From: Streptomyces hygroscopicus
Lineage (GTDB): Bacteria > Actinomycetota > Actinomycetes > Streptomycetales > Streptomycetaceae
Length of the DNA stretch: 64,000 nt
Direction: 5' to 3'
NCBI GenBank assembly: GCA_002021875.1
Contig: CP018627.1
Span: forward strand, 8,618,001 to 8,682,000
Shown here: positions 53,301 through 62,092 of the stretch, one piece after another
How the letters are laid out: each line of letters opens with the position of its first letter
How positions within the stretch are numbered: the stretch's first letter is position 1
The notes under the pieces: generated by a model
Databases searched by the model: none
Told to the model about the DNA's origin: nothing
Seen by the model: only the letters and a program-made list of their open reading frames with translations
Made by a program: the position numbers and the translations under genes

Positions 53301-53728
53301 CGGATGCCCGCGTCCGACCCCTCGGCCTCCGCTTCAGACCGTGCCTCGTCCTCCCTCCGCGCGGGGACCTCCGCCACTTCGGAGGCGTCCGAAGCGGCAT
53401 CGGCGGAGGGCGGCGCGGTCGGCGACGGCCAAGCACCCGGAAAGCCGCTCGGCTCCGGCGCCCCCGGCACGGACACAGGATTACCCGTGGGCGGCGGAGG
53501 CGGCGGACTCGGCGCTCCCGCACCGGTGCCCGTCCCGATTCCTCCGGAACCGCCGGTCGACGCGGGGGCCGTGGAGGCCGGCGAGGACGACGACGAAGCG
53601 TTCTGCGTGTACCAGGCGGGCGGGGTGTAGTCGATGGTGAACTCGCCCGTGTGCTCGGTCTCCGCGTCGGACCGATCATCGCCGGGTGTGTTTCCGCCCG
53701 TGCGGATCTCGTCCCGATCGCTGCTCAC
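50375..53728 (-). CDS. EspI-like MinD/ParA-family ATPase of the type VII secretion locus
   Basis: An 1117-residue protein with a disordered first 720 residues: acidic Ser/Glu-rich to about 350, then Pro/Gln/Gly-rich with many PGQPGQP and GYGYPRPG repeats. A MinD-like ATPase follows at about 750-1010. The deviant Walker A is [20 protein letters not shown], followed by [20 protein letters not shown] and [20 protein letters not shown]. Residues 1015-1117 are again Pro/Gln-rich. Mycobacterial EspI has the same proline-rich plus MinD layout. The GTG at 53728 follows AGGAGG. It probably acts on the cytoplasmic side of the ESX machine in an ATP-dependent, perhaps regulatory, role. Confidence 0.85.
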   Translation of the reverse strand: MSSDRDEIRTGGNTPGDDRSDAETEHTGEFTIDYTPPAWYTQNASSSSSPASTAPASTGGSGGIGTGTGAGAPSPPPPPPTGNPVSVPGAPEPSGFPGAWPSPTAPPSADAASDASEVAEVPARREDEARSEAEAEGSDAGIRMPPLPDSEPVWGSRPGADSVTGGAASDNPEGEPAPRESSVGASDVEAESSAAAPAPAPFAASAPVDDDFNLAPAAAPRDDAPESAPEPESGSDESDNGDVVSHSTVRFSTAALRREVAERRSEDSEAAEAGPGSGSGSSSGSGSSSGSGSSSGSGAGLASDSADDSGFADTDDRTDDDVRSEGTLRFSTAELRREMEQLRQATAEPQDAIPEDAVPPSTPSSEQPAATWAPPPVPQSGLPPLPPDFQPAAPEDAAPAPGPAPVPEQRTDAPPGAGVPLPPQDTSWAPPPPQTHGQPGQPAAAAPGPGPQGGYGYPRPGEGAPGAIPGQPGPAPLPDQAQGAQPPAANVPGPQGGYQQPGPAVPGPGPQGPPAPQGPHYGYPQPGGQPAPGPAGQVQGQGQGPMPVPGGYGFPQPPAPDQQGQYHQQPHLQPYPTPQPGQADYPGQPGQPGQPMYPGQPGQPGQPAPYAPTDPAQGQQPPGQQFPGQQGPGAQGGYGFPRPGDGVPGPGPQGQGQGQAHDGYGYPRPDAHAAPAAPATPAAPADPRTGGWPTVTPDQRRQGGSAGAPLGYTAAVELSSDRLIKGKQKPKKNTPGPSRFKIGGKKEEAERQRKLELIRTPVLSCYRIAVISLKGGVGKTTTTTALGSTLAIERQDKVIAIDANPDAGTLGRRVRRETGATIRDLVTAIPYLNSYMDIRRFTSQAPSGLEILANDVDPAVSTTFNDDDYRSVIDVLGKQYPIILTDSGTGLLYSAMRGVLDLADQLIIISTPSVDGASSASTTLDWLSAHGYADLVSRSITVISGVRETGKMIKVEDIVSHFETRCRGVIVVPFDEHLSAGAEVDLDMMRPKTREAYFNLSAMVAEDFTRAQQQQGLWTGDGGAQPPQVAPPMPGQAQQPYPGQQPYPGSYAPQQGQQPQYPGYPQQGGQQGGQQGWQQSYGQGQQPQPGQPWQQVQPGQPGQPEQPWQQQPPGPQQ

Positions 53729-54129
53729 AATGCCTCCTGGTGTGGTCGAACACCCTTGAAAATCTTGGCGAGGCCGATCTGTTGCCGATCGCTACTGTCG
53801 TCCGACCGTTCGGCTTTCCCCTTTTGTGTCGCCGGGGATACCTGAACAGGTTGTCCACCGGGTACCCCAAGACTAATCACCATGAGCGCCACGAGGGCAG
53901 GCCCGTCCGCGCACTCAAGGCAGTCCGAGACCTCACCGTGCCTTACGGCGGTACGTACCCGGCAACCACGGGGGGAAGTCCAAGCGTCCGGTGGTACAAA
54001 GAATCCCCGCTCGAATGCCGTTGCACAGTGGGACCTGCGACCACGTCGCCCCTTTCCGGCCGGTGCCGCCGACCGGATCGCGGAGAGGAGGCCGACCGGT
54101 CGGTGGACTCGCGTGAGAGGTAGGCGCAG
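53729..54129. promoter_or_regulatory. Divergent spacer between the EspI-like and beta-propeller genes
   Basis: A 401-bp gap with no supported gene on either strand. It is somewhat richer in A and T near 53750-53830 than its surroundings, which fits promoter DNA for the minus-strand gene. The short inverted repeat ACCTGAACAGGT lies at 53839-53850. I see no identifiable operator. Confidence 0.4.
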
Positions 54130-55941
54130 ATGTCGCAGCCGCCCCAGCCCCCCAACCAGCCGCCCTCCGGCGGCTTCGGCCCGCCCCCGGAGCCCGAGGA
54201 GCCCCAGCGGCCTCAGGCGCCCCAGGAGCCGGGCCAGGGCGGCTTCGGTTCGCCGCGGAGACCTCCGGCGCCACCCGTGCCGCCCGCCGCACCCCCGAGA
54301 CCCCCATCGGCTCCGTCGACGGGCCATACCCCGCCCCAGATATGGGACACCGGCGTCCTGCCGTCGAGCCCGCCTCCACCGCCGCCCGGCGCGCCCGTTC
54401 CCCCCGGCCCGGACCTCGCGCACCCGTACGCCCAGAGCCCGTACATGAGTCAGCCGGGGTACGGCGACCCGCACTCCCCGCCGCCCGGCCGGCCGTACGG
54501 CGCGCATCCGCCCAGCGGCGGCGGCCCGGCCCGTCAGCGCAAAGCCCTCGTCATCGGCGCGGTGGTGGCGGTACTGCTCGCGGCGGGTGGCGGGGTGTAC
54601 GCCGCGGTGGGCGGCGGTGACGACGGTAAGAAGCCCACCGCCGGCCCCACGACGACCACCCCGGACCGACCGCGGACACAGGACCCGACGCCCGGGCCGA
54701 CGGGCAACGGCGACAACACCGGCGGCCGCGGCAGCGGCGAAAGCGATCCCAACGACCAGCGCCGGGCGGGCGAGGCGAAGGTCCTGTACCAGACGCCCGC
54801 GCCCGAGCTCAGCAAGAAGAACCTGGAAGTGCCCGGCTTCTGGGCGATGAAGGGCTATGTCGTCAAGGCGGTCGAGAACAAGATCGTCGCGTACCAGGAC
54901 GAGGGGGGCAGCAAATGGACCCTCTCACTCCCCAAGGCGGTCTGCGCCGCTCCCCACTCCACGACCGATGGCAAGGTCGTGGTCGCCTATGAGGGCCGTA
55001 GAAAGGACTCGTGCAGCCAACTCGCCCTGATCGACCTGAACAAGGGCGTCAAGCTCTGGGACCACCACGCCCCCGAGGCCGGCTCTCTGGGCAGCGGCTA
55101 CACCAGCGTGGGCATGGCACAGAGCGGCGACCTCGTCGGCATGGCCTGGTTCGGCGGCTCCGCCGTCATCAAGGTCAGCGACGGCAAGGAAGTCTCATCC
55201 GAAAAGCCGAGTGCGGGTTGCTCCATTGACGGCTACGCGGGCGGCAAGGTCCTGCTGCGCGCCTACTCCTGCACCAATGGCACCGCGAGGCTGCAGCAAC
55301 TCACCCCCAGCGGCTCGATCAAGTGGACCTACAACGTCCGTAAGGGCTACAAGGTCAACAACATCTTCTCCAGCAGCCCCGCCGTAGTGGCCCTCACCGA
55401 CCAGAACCGACAGTCCGGCGGCATCCTGGCCATCTCTGACAGGGGCAAGGAACGCTCGACCCTCGCACTGGGCAAGCACTCCTACCAACCGGAGTGCGGC
55501 ACGGACCTCTTCGGCACGAACATGGGCAACTGCGAGGGCGTCGCCGTCTCCGCCGACACCTTCTACCTGCCGACCGAGATGACCCAGGACCAGGGCACCG
55601 GCTCGACGAGCGAGATCCACGCCTTCGACCTCGACACCGGCAAACGCAAATGGGCCGTCAAGGCGGCCGAACGGCTCCTGCTCCCACTGAACATGGACGG
55701 CAAGACCCTCATCGCCTACGAAAAGCCCTCGTACAGCGAGCCCGGTCAGATCGTCCGCATCGCACCCGACGGCGGCAAGCCGAAAACCCTGCTACGCCTG
55801 CCCCAGGCCACCCAAAGCACCGAGCGCAACTTCTACTCCGCCACCCACACCTACCGCAACGGCAACTTCTACATCGCCACCAACCGCGTCACCGGCAACG
55901 ACACCACCCCCGAAAAACTCCTCCTGGCCTTCGGGCCCTGA
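54130..55941 (+). CDS. PQQ-like beta-propeller membrane protein of the secretion locus
   Basis: A 603-residue protein. A cytoplasmic Pro-rich tail (1-135) precedes a single helix ALVIGAVVAVLLAAGGGVYA near 138-158, then a Thr/Pro/Gly linker and an extracellular domain of about 390 residues. That domain has repeated beta-propeller blades (KNLEVPGFWAMKGYVVKAVE; LALIDLNKGVKLWDHHAPEA; HAFDLDTGKRKWAVKAAERL) of the PQQ/YVTN type. No enzymatic motif is seen, so a scaffold or assembly role next to the secretion machine is the best guess. The ATG at 54130 follows AGAGGTAGG. It ends in a strong hairpin. Confidence 0.8.
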   Translation: MSQPPQPPNQPPSGGFGPPPEPEEPQRPQAPQEPGQGGFGSPRRPPAPPVPPAAPPRPPSAPSTGHTPPQIWDTGVLPSSPPPPPPGAPVPPGPDLAHPYAQSPYMSQPGYGDPHSPPPGRPYGAHPPSGGGPARQRKALVIGAVVAVLLAAGGGVYAAVGGGDDGKKPTAGPTTTTPDRPRTQDPTPGPTGNGDNTGGRGSGESDPNDQRRAGEAKVLYQTPAPELSKKNLEVPGFWAMKGYVVKAVENKIVAYQDEGGSKWTLSLPKAVCAAPHSTTDGKVVVAYEGRRKDSCSQLALIDLNKGVKLWDHHAPEAGSLGSGYTSVGMAQSGDLVGMAWFGGSAVIKVSDGKEVSSEKPSAGCSIDGYAGGKVLLRAYSCTNGTARLQQLTPSGSIKWTYNVRKGYKVNNIFSSSPAVVALTDQNRQSGGILAISDRGKERSTLALGKHSYQPECGTDLFGTNMGNCEGVAVSADTFYLPTEMTQDQGTGSTSEIHAFDLDTGKRKWAVKAAERLLLPLNMDGKTLIAYEKPSYSEPGQIVRIAPDGGKPKTLLRLPQATQSTERNFYSATHTYRNGNFYIATNRVTGNDTTPEKLLLAFGP

Positions 55942-55966
55942 GCGGCGGGCGAGCGGGGGAACGACC

Positions 55967-56000
55967 GCGGGGGCGGACACCGACCGGTGTCCGCCCCCGC
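55967..56000. terminator. Bidirectional terminator, perfect 15-bp stem
   Basis: GCGGGGGCGGACACC (55967-55981), loop GACC, GGTGTCCGCCCCCGC (55986-56000), between the convergent beta-propeller and DUF397 genes. Confidence 0.9.
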
Positions 56001-56011
56001 GCCCGCGCTTC

Positions 56012-56242
56012 TCAGGTCAGATCGAATTCGCCGTCCCTCGCGCCCAGGACGAAGGCACGCCATTCGGCCTCCGTGTAGCGCAGCACGGTCTCGGGGTCGG
56101 TGGAATTCCGCATGGCCACTGCCCCATTCGACAGGTAGGCGATCTCCACCCGGTCCTCGGAGGTGCTGCCAGGTGCGCTCAGCCACTCGACATCGGAGAT
56201 GTCGAGGGCGTACAGCTCTTCCTTCTCTTTGGCGTCGGCCAT
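56012..56242 (-). CDS. DUF397 small protein
   Basis: A 76-residue cytoplasmic protein. VEWLSAPGSTSEDRVEIAYL and VAMRNSTDPETVLRYTEAEW, then FVLGARDGEFDL, form the DUF397 pattern, which is abundant in Streptomyces and often encoded beside XRE-type regulators. No regulator is adjacent here; instead it follows the EccE pair by 95 bp on the same strand. The ATG at 56242 is preceded by GAAGGG. Function unknown; in other loci DUF397 proteins act as partners of DNA-binding proteins. Confidence 0.85.
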   Translation of the reverse strand: MADAKEKEELYALDISDVEWLSAPGSTSEDRVEIAYLSNGAVAMRNSTDPETVLRYTEAEWRAFVLGARDGEFDLT

Positions 56243-56337
56243 CGGTGGAGAATCCCTTCGGGTACCGCGGAAACTAGCCCGCCTGGTGCTTGGCTGACAG
56301 TCTCATCCACGGTGTGCGCGGCGGCAATCGAACACCG

Positions 56338-57144
56338 TCAGTCCATGCGGCGAGCCCCGCCCAACAGGCCCGACTCGACGTCCGTCGGATGTGTCGCCAC
56401 ATAGAGCCGGGTCTGGCGATCACACCAAAGAGTGACCCCGTCCGGGAGCGTGGACAGTGACTCGACATCCATGGACGGCAGCCCCATGATCCGCCCGACC
56501 TGGACGGCTTCCTCGGGGGACACCCGCTGGACGCCCACCAGGTCCGCGTTCTCCATGAGCCGGGGCGCGACCGGGCTCATATAGGGCAGAAGCGTCAGCA
56601 CGGACTGCCACGGCGCCGAGGAAACCCGCCCGCGCGGCGGTCGCATGCCCGCGTCACGGATCACCAGGACGGGGCTGCCGATCGACGGCCCTTGTGGCGG
56701 CACACGTCCCACGTCGTGGAGCGTCATGCTCTGGTACCCGCCGTTCGCGGCCTGCGCCAATGACGCCCACATCTGCTGACGGCCGGTCTCCACGGTGACT
56801 CGCGCGCCCGTGGCGACCGCTCGCAACCCGATCACCTGCGCTGTCCACAGCCCGCCGACCAGGACGACATTGAAGGGCGTAGGACGGTGCAGGCCCAGTA
56901 CGGCGGGTTGATCCCGCGCGCCGACGCCGATCATCACCCCGTCGTCGCCGATCGGCAGCGCCAGTGCGTCGAACTGCTCCGGGGGGAGTTCGTGCCCTTG
57001 GCGCCGCGGTCCGATCAGACCGAAACCCCGTCGCGGTCTGCGGGGGGCGGGAGTTCCCGGCTCATCCGTCTGACCAGGCATGGGGCCAGGTGTGGAGGCC
57101 GGGGAGTAGGAAGGGCCGCCTGAGACGGTCGTCGGCATGGCCAT
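56338..57144 (-). CDS. Unknown protein translationally coupled to EccE
   Basis: A 268-residue protein I do not recognise as a named family. A Pro/Gly/Arg-rich tail (1-45) is followed by an alpha/beta domain: ALPIGDDGVMIGVGARDQPA, VVLVGGLWTAQVIGLRAVAT, ARVTVETGRQQMWASLAQAA and SPVLVIRDAGMRPPRG. VVLVGGLWTAQ falls where a P-loop would be and VLVIRDAG where a Walker B would be, so a degenerate ATPase fold is possible (speculative). There is no signal or membrane helix. Its ATG overlaps the eccE stop by one base, so it is probably a cytoplasmic partner of EccE. Confidence 0.65.
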   Translation of the reverse strand: MAMPTTVSGGPSYSPASTPGPMPGQTDEPGTPAPRRPRRGFGLIGPRRQGHELPPEQFDALALPIGDDGVMIGVGARDQPAVLGLHRPTPFNVVLVGGLWTAQVIGLRAVATGARVTVETGRQQMWASLAQAANGGYQSMTLHDVGRVPPQGPSIGSPVLVIRDAGMRPPRGRVSSAPWQSVLTLLPYMSPVAPRLMENADLVGVQRVSPEEAVQVGRIMGLPSMDVESLSTLPDGVTLWCDRQTRLYVATHPTDVESGLLGGARRMD

Positions 57145-58487
57145 CAGCGGGTCCCTCCCAGGGGCAGAGTGGCGAGTACGCCGGGTACCTGCTCGCGGTC
57201 CAGCCGTGCGAGCCCCACCCGTACCCCACGGGCGGTGCGCTGGAGCTCCCGCCTCATCCCGACCAGGTCGTCCGCGCTATGACCCGTGATCCGGAGATGC
57301 CCGCTCACTGTGGGGGCGGGCCGGCCGCCCTGCGTCCCGCCCCGTCGCACGGTGAGGCTGAACGTGGTCGCGAGCGCGGGCAGCGAGGTCAGCAGCGCGG
57401 CCAGCTGAGGAAGGGGCGTGGCGCCCGGCCCCAACTGCGGCCACCGGCTCACCCAGTAGGTGGTGTGCCAGCGGTCGTCGCAGCGCCAGGCTCGGGTGCT
57501 CTCCACCGTGCGCCGGCTGAGCGTGTTGGTCTGCCGGGCCTGCGCCGTCGCTCGCGGGTTGACGCTCGCGGCGGTGGCGATCGCCGCTGTCACGCCTTCC
57601 TCCGTCAGCAGTGTCGAGCCGAAACCCGCGCCCTGCAGCCTGCTCGACAGCTGATCCGCGGCCCGCAGCACACACCGCTGCGCACCCTCGAGGCCCCCGC
57701 CCCTGGCCGCGACGGCCTCCGGACAGAGCTCCGGGTTGAACTTCAACGCCACCCACGTCAGACGGACCGCGGGTGCGCCCGTCTGCTCCTGAAGCGGCCC
57801 GTAGTTGCGCACGGGCACCGTCTGCGCCGACAGGTGGGGTGCGGGCGCCGCCAGTGCATGCTGCACCACCTGGACTGACTCCAGGACGATGCCGTCGACG
57901 TCCATGGCGTCACGCAGCAGCGAAAGCGGGAGCGGACGCTGCATACGGTGAGGGCGCAGCGGCGAGTCCGTCGCGTCCACCTGAAGGATGGCGGTCAGGA
58001 AGGTGCCGTCGCCCACCAGGCCGACCATGCGCCGCTCACGATCGGTGAACGTATAGGTGCGCAGGGCCGGTTCGCACTCCAGGGCCGGCGTGAACACGTG
58101 GTCCGCGCCCGCGTCGATCGGCTTCGCCGCTTGCCGCTGGCGCCTGCGCAGCGCGAGCGCGGTGCCCAGCCATTCCGGAATCGGCTGCTGATGACGCGTG
58201 ACCACGGCCAGCAGAACCAGGACGACGCCCACGACTCCGGCGGGCACCAGCAAGAGCTTGTTGACGACCCCTGCGGCCAGCACGATCGCCGCGGCCACCT
58301 CGACCAGCACGAATTGCTGCAGCCGCAGGGGGCCGATGCTGCCGGGCCGGGACGTCGTGCGCGGGCTGGCGGAAGCGATGGGGGCCGCTGTCGGGGGGGC
58401 GTCAGCGGGCGCGGGCGGACGCGGTCCGCTCGGTGCTCCCCGGCCGGACGCGCTCCTCGCCGTACGTGCGCGCGTTGCGGCAGCCAT
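57144..58487 (-). CDS. eccE: Type VII secretion protein EccE
   Basis: Membrane component of the ESX machine, 447 residues. A Pro/Ala-rich tail (1-50) precedes two adjacent helices, LQQFVLVEVAAAIVLAAGVV and LLLVPAGVVGVVLVLLAVVT, then a large cytoplasmic domain (RTYTFTDRERRMVGLVGDGT; WHTTYWVSRWPQLGPGATPL). This two-helix plus soluble layout is typical of actinobacterial EccE, which surrounds the EccB-C-D core. The ATG at 58487 has AGGGGG about eight bases upstream and is preferred to the in-frame ATG at 58505. Divergent from eccB. Confidence 0.85.
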   Translation of the reverse strand: MAAATRARTARSASGRGAPSGPRPPAPADAPPTAAPIASASPRTTSRPGSIGPLRLQQFVLVEVAAAIVLAAGVVNKLLLVPAGVVGVVLVLLAVVTRHQQPIPEWLGTALALRRRQRQAAKPIDAGADHVFTPALECEPALRTYTFTDRERRMVGLVGDGTFLTAILQVDATDSPLRPHRMQRPLPLSLLRDAMDVDGIVLESVQVVQHALAAPAPHLSAQTVPVRNYGPLQEQTGAPAVRLTWVALKFNPELCPEAVAARGGGLEGAQRCVLRAADQLSSRLQGAGFGSTLLTEEGVTAAIATAASVNPRATAQARQTNTLSRRTVESTRAWRCDDRWHTTYWVSRWPQLGPGATPLPQLAALLTSLPALATTFSLTVRRGGTQGGRPAPTVSGHLRITGHSADDLVGMRRELQRTARGVRVGLARLDREQVPGVLATLPLGGTR

Positions 58488-58671
58488 CCCCGTCAGCCCC
58501 CTCATATCCGAAACCGGCCCGAACGGCCCGGTCGTCGACCGCCCGCCGGTCAGTGTCCCCGGGCGGCATGAGCCAGTTCACTACCGGCATAGTAGAGGGT
58601 CGGTACGACACCAGGACCGACGGCAGGCTACCTGACTACCGAGGCCGAAAAGCGGGGAGAAGCGGCTAAAA

Positions 58672-60234
58672 ATGGCATCACGGCGGGATGAACTCAACGC
58701 CTATATCTATGCGAAGAAGCGGACAGTCGCCGCGTTCTTGCAGCCCACGCCGAGTGGCACGGAGGAGGGCGCGCCGCGTCCGCTGCGCGCGGTCCTTCCC
58801 GGAGTCGTCGTCGGGGCCCTGATTCTCGCCGGCTTCGGCGCTTGGGGCATGTTCAAGCCCGTCGCCCCCAAGGGGTGGGACACGCCGGAATCGCATGTGA
58901 TCGTCGGCAGCGACTCCACCACTCGGTACGTCATCCTGAAGACCGGCGGCAAGCCCCAACTCCACCCCGTGCTGAATCTCGCCTCCGCCAAGCTCCTCCT
59001 CGACCCCGAGAAGTCCAGCATCATCAAGGTGAAGGAGTCGGAGCTCGACAACGGCCACATCCCGCGTGGCCCCACGATCGGCATTCCGTACGCGCCCGAC
59101 CGCATCCCCAGCGCGGACGAGGCGAAGAAGCGCATGACGTGGGCGGTCTGCGAACAGCCGGGCGGGAATGGGAAAACCACCCAGAAGGCCGTCTTCCTCT
59201 TTTCTGAACGGGACCCGAAGCTGAAGAAGATGCGGGGCTCCCAGGCGCTCCACGGTGGCCAGGCCCTGTATGTGCAGGGCCAGGACGGCGCTCGCTATCT
59301 CGTAGACCCGCGAGGCACCAAGTATTTGATCGGCGGCCCGGACTGGAAGGCCAAGTCCGCCGAGGACAGCAATCTCCTGCTGCGTTCGATCTTTCACGAC
59401 GGGGCTCAGCCGCAGCACGTCACCAGGGACTGGCTGGCCACCTTCGGGGACGGGGCACCGATCGACTTTCCGCAGGTTCCCGGTGGGATCGGCGATGACG
59501 CCGGGGTGCCGAGCCTCGGCGAGGCGAACCGGGTCGGCATGGTGCTCGAAGCGCCCACCGGAGCCGGCACCCAGAAGTACGTGGTGCTGCAGGGAAAGGT
59601 CCAACGGGTCTCGGAGTTCGTCGCCAAGCTCCTGCTCAGAAGCAAGACCTCCATCAATGAGGCGAGTACGGCCAAGCGAGTGGGGGCCCCGTCGTTCACC
59701 CCCGACACCGAGAATGAGTTCTACGGCAAGTACCACTGGCCCAGCGAAATCCCGAACCAGGCCAACTCCGTCGATCCCGCACTGGGCAGCGGAGCCCGGG
59801 ACACCAGCTGCAGCGTCATGGACGGTGTGACGGCCAAGGGAGGTGCGGAGGTGGCCACTTGGGCCGGCAAGGACTTCCCGGCCACCATCCCGGACGGTGC
59901 CACCAGCGCCTATGTGACCCCGGGCTCGGGAGTGCTCTACCGCCAGGTGAGCGGTCGCCAGATCAAGAACGGACCGGTCTTCCTGGTGACCGACACCGGC
60001 CTTCGCTACTCGGTCCAGTCCAACAACGACAGCGATTCCGGCACATCGAAAATCGGCGACGACGGCTCCGGCAAGGACAAGGCCACGGAGACGCAGCAGG
60101 ACGTCAACAAGGCCCAGCGCAGTCTCGGATACCAGGACGTCAATCCGACTCCGGTACCCGCGGACTGGTCCGAATTCCTCCCCACCGGTCCACGCCTCGA
60201 CGCCAACAGCGCCAAGCAGCCCCAGGGTTCATAG
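58672..60234 (+). CDS. eccB: Type VII secretion protein EccB
   Basis: Core ESX membrane component, 520 residues. The start MASRRDELNAYIYAKKRTVA followed by AFLQP is a clear EccB signature. One helix at about 40-62 (LPGVVVGALILAGFGAWGMF) leads to a large extracytoplasmic repeat domain with RYVILKTGGKPQLHPVLNLA, RDTSCSVMDGV and VTPGSGVLYRQV. Two cysteines (C161 and C384) could form the stabilising disulphide seen in the family. The Ser/Asp/Gly-rich C-terminus is exposed. mycP follows within 21 bp. Confidence 0.93.
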   Translation: MASRRDELNAYIYAKKRTVAAFLQPTPSGTEEGAPRPLRAVLPGVVVGALILAGFGAWGMFKPVAPKGWDTPESHVIVGSDSTTRYVILKTGGKPQLHPVLNLASAKLLLDPEKSSIIKVKESELDNGHIPRGPTIGIPYAPDRIPSADEAKKRMTWAVCEQPGGNGKTTQKAVFLFSERDPKLKKMRGSQALHGGQALYVQGQDGARYLVDPRGTKYLIGGPDWKAKSAEDSNLLLRSIFHDGAQPQHVTRDWLATFGDGAPIDFPQVPGGIGDDAGVPSLGEANRVGMVLEAPTGAGTQKYVVLQGKVQRVSEFVAKLLLRSKTSINEASTAKRVGAPSFTPDTENEFYGKYHWPSEIPNQANSVDPALGSGARDTSCSVMDGVTAKGGAEVATWAGKDFPATIPDGATSAYVTPGSGVLYRQVSGRQIKNGPVFLVTDTGLRYSVQSNNDSDSGTSKIGDDGSGKDKATETQQDVNKAQRSLGYQDVNPTPVPADWSEFLPTGPRLDANSAKQPQGS

Positions 60235-60255
60235 GACATGAGGAAGCCGAAACAC

Positions 60256-61539
60256 ATGCGGCGCATCATCAAACCCTTCGCCCTGTCGGCGGCGACGGCC
60301 CTCACGGCGCTGACCGCGGCAGCCGGACCATCGCCCTCCGCGGCAGCCGGACCGGCATCGCCCTCCGCGGCGCCGGATCTGTCCCTCGCGGGCAGCGGCG
60401 AATGCAGTTATCCCGCCAAACAGATCAAGGGCACCCCCTGGTCCCTTCAGCGCGTCATGCTCGACCAGCTGTGGCACGACACCAAGGGGCTGGATCCGAA
60501 GGGCCGTCCGGTCAAGGTCGCCGTCATCGACACCGGTGTCGACAACACCAATGCCCAGCTCAAGGACGCCGTCGACGCCAAGAGCGGCAAGGAGGTCCGT
60601 AAGGGCGGCAAGAAGGGTCTGTCCAAGGGGAAGAAGGGCGACGGGACTGACGACTCGGTCGGCCACGGCACCAAGGTCGCAGGCATCATCGCCGCCCGCC
60701 CGCACACGGGCACGGGGTTCGTCGGTATCGCACCGAAAGCCGAGATCATCCCGATCCGGCAGAACGATGAAAAGGGCTCCGGTACCACCGACACCATGGC
60801 CACGGCCATCGACTGGGCGGTCGACGCGGGAGCCCGCGTCATCAATATCTCCCAGGACACCGTCAAGCCGCTCCAGGCAAACAGCAATCTGCAGCAAGCC
60901 GTTGAGAACGCCCTGCAAGCGGACGTCGTCGTGGTCGCCTCCGCCGGCAACGACGGTCTCGACGGCAAGGTCAAGAAGACCTACCCGGCCGCTTACGACG
61001 GCGTCCTCGCCGTCGGCGCCTCGGACCGCAACAACGAGCGCGCCGCCTTCTCCCAATCCGGCGACTTCGTCGATGTCGCCGCTCCCGGCGTCGAAATGGT
61101 CTCCACCGTCCCCAAGGGCGGCCAATGCGTGGACAACGGCACCAGCTTCTCCGCGCCCTACGTCGCCGGCGTCGCCGCCCTGATCCGCGCCAAGCACCCG
61201 GACTGGAAGCAGCACGAGGTGGTCGCCCAGATCGAGCAGACCGCCGAGCGAGCCGTCAACGAGCACGACCGCTTCATCGGCTGGGGCGTCGTCGACCCCG
61301 TCCGCGCCCTCACCGAGGACGAAACCCGCATCGACCACGTCACCCTGGACAAGGGCGCCGCCCACGACGTCGCCGCTCCCGACCCCGCCCCCATGCCCCT
61401 GGGCGAGACTCCCGAGGAGCGAAGGGAACGCCTCGCGACGTACTCCGTGGGAGCCGCGGCCGTCGTGGTGGCGGGCATCGCGGGCCTGGCAGCGGTCCTC
61501 AACGAACGGAGGCGCCGTCGCTCCGGAGTAGCTGAGTAG
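60256..61539 (+). CDS. mycP: Type VII secretion-associated subtilisin-like protease (mycosin)
   Basis: Membrane-anchored S8 serine protease of 427 residues, an essential partner of the ESX machine. A signal peptide (MRRIIKPFALSAATALTALT) leads to the catalytic triad: Asp in VKVAVIDTGVDNTN, His in DDSVGHGTKVAGII, and Ser in VDNGTSFSAPYVAGVAALI. The oxyanion Asn is in VVASAGNDG. A C-terminal helix VGAAAVVVAGIAGLAAVLNE with a basic tail anchors it. The ATG at 60256 has AGGAAG nine bases upstream; ATG at 60238 would add six residues. It lies directly after eccB. Confidence 0.92.
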   Translation: MRRIIKPFALSAATALTALTAAAGPSPSAAAGPASPSAAPDLSLAGSGECSYPAKQIKGTPWSLQRVMLDQLWHDTKGLDPKGRPVKVAVIDTGVDNTNAQLKDAVDAKSGKEVRKGGKKGLSKGKKGDGTDDSVGHGTKVAGIIAARPHTGTGFVGIAPKAEIIPIRQNDEKGSGTTDTMATAIDWAVDAGARVINISQDTVKPLQANSNLQQAVENALQADVVVVASAGNDGLDGKVKKTYPAAYDGVLAVGASDRNNERAAFSQSGDFVDVAAPGVEMVSTVPKGGQCVDNGTSFSAPYVAGVAALIRAKHPDWKQHEVVAQIEQTAERAVNEHDRFIGWGVVDPVRALTEDETRIDHVTLDKGAAHDVAAPDPAPMPLGETPEERRERLATYSVGAAAVVVAGIAGLAAVLNERRRRRSGVAE

Positions 61540-61620
61540 GAGTACTCATGGAGGCGCCTGATCATGTCCCTACACTGAGCTATTTGACGTCGCTGTGAAT
61601 CATGTAAGGCGGGGGAGCGT

Positions 61621-62085
61621 ATGCCGACGTTCGAGGCGGAATGGGCGCAGATGAAGCGCGAGGCGTCCGGTGACCCCGGGATGAGTCTCGCGAGCGCCGA
61701 CGACAAGCCGGCCTGGGCACAGGGCGGCTCCGGCAACTTGAAGTCCAACAAGAACGCTTGGACAACGGCGGGCAGAGGAGTTGGCAAACTCCGGGGGGAC
61801 ATCACCACGGCGCTGACGAAGCTGGAGGAGGAGCAGACCGGCCTGGGCGCGGGCAGCGATTCGGGCGGCGGCATCCAGAGCGCGGCGGCCCAGCGGGAGC
61901 TCTACAGCTCCTGGAAGCGCTACTTGAAGGGCGTAAGCGGGAAGTGTGGCGCGATCCAGGACCGGCTTGAAAGGGCCGGGGATCACCAGTACAAGAACGA
62001 CGAGGCCACCAAGTGCGCGTTCGACGGGCTGGACGTCCTGTACAAGGACACGAAGCCCGTCGGCGGCGACAGCCAGGGTCGGTGA
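61621..62085 (+). CDS. WXG100-like helical protein of the secretion locus
   Basis: A 154-residue helical protein, 81 bp after mycP. It lacks a clear WXG but has W residues in MPTFEAEWAQMKREASG and KNAWTTAGRGVGKLRGDITT, and the pattern of long helices joined by a Gly-rich turn (GLGAGSDSGGGIQSAAAQRE) seen in ESX-linked small proteins. It probably pairs with the N-terminal helical domain of the following DUF1023 protein, much as EsxA pairs with EsxB. That is inference. The ATG follows GGGGGAG. Seven bases separate it from the next start. Confidence 0.7.
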   Translation: MPTFEAEWAQMKREASGDPGMSLASADDKPAWAQGGSGNLKSNKNAWTTAGRGVGKLRGDITTALTKLEEEQTGLGAGSDSGGGIQSAAAQRELYSSWKRYLKGVSGKCGAIQDRLERAGDHQYKNDEATKCAFDGLDVLYKDTKPVGGDSQGR

Positions 62086-62092
62086 AGCGGCG

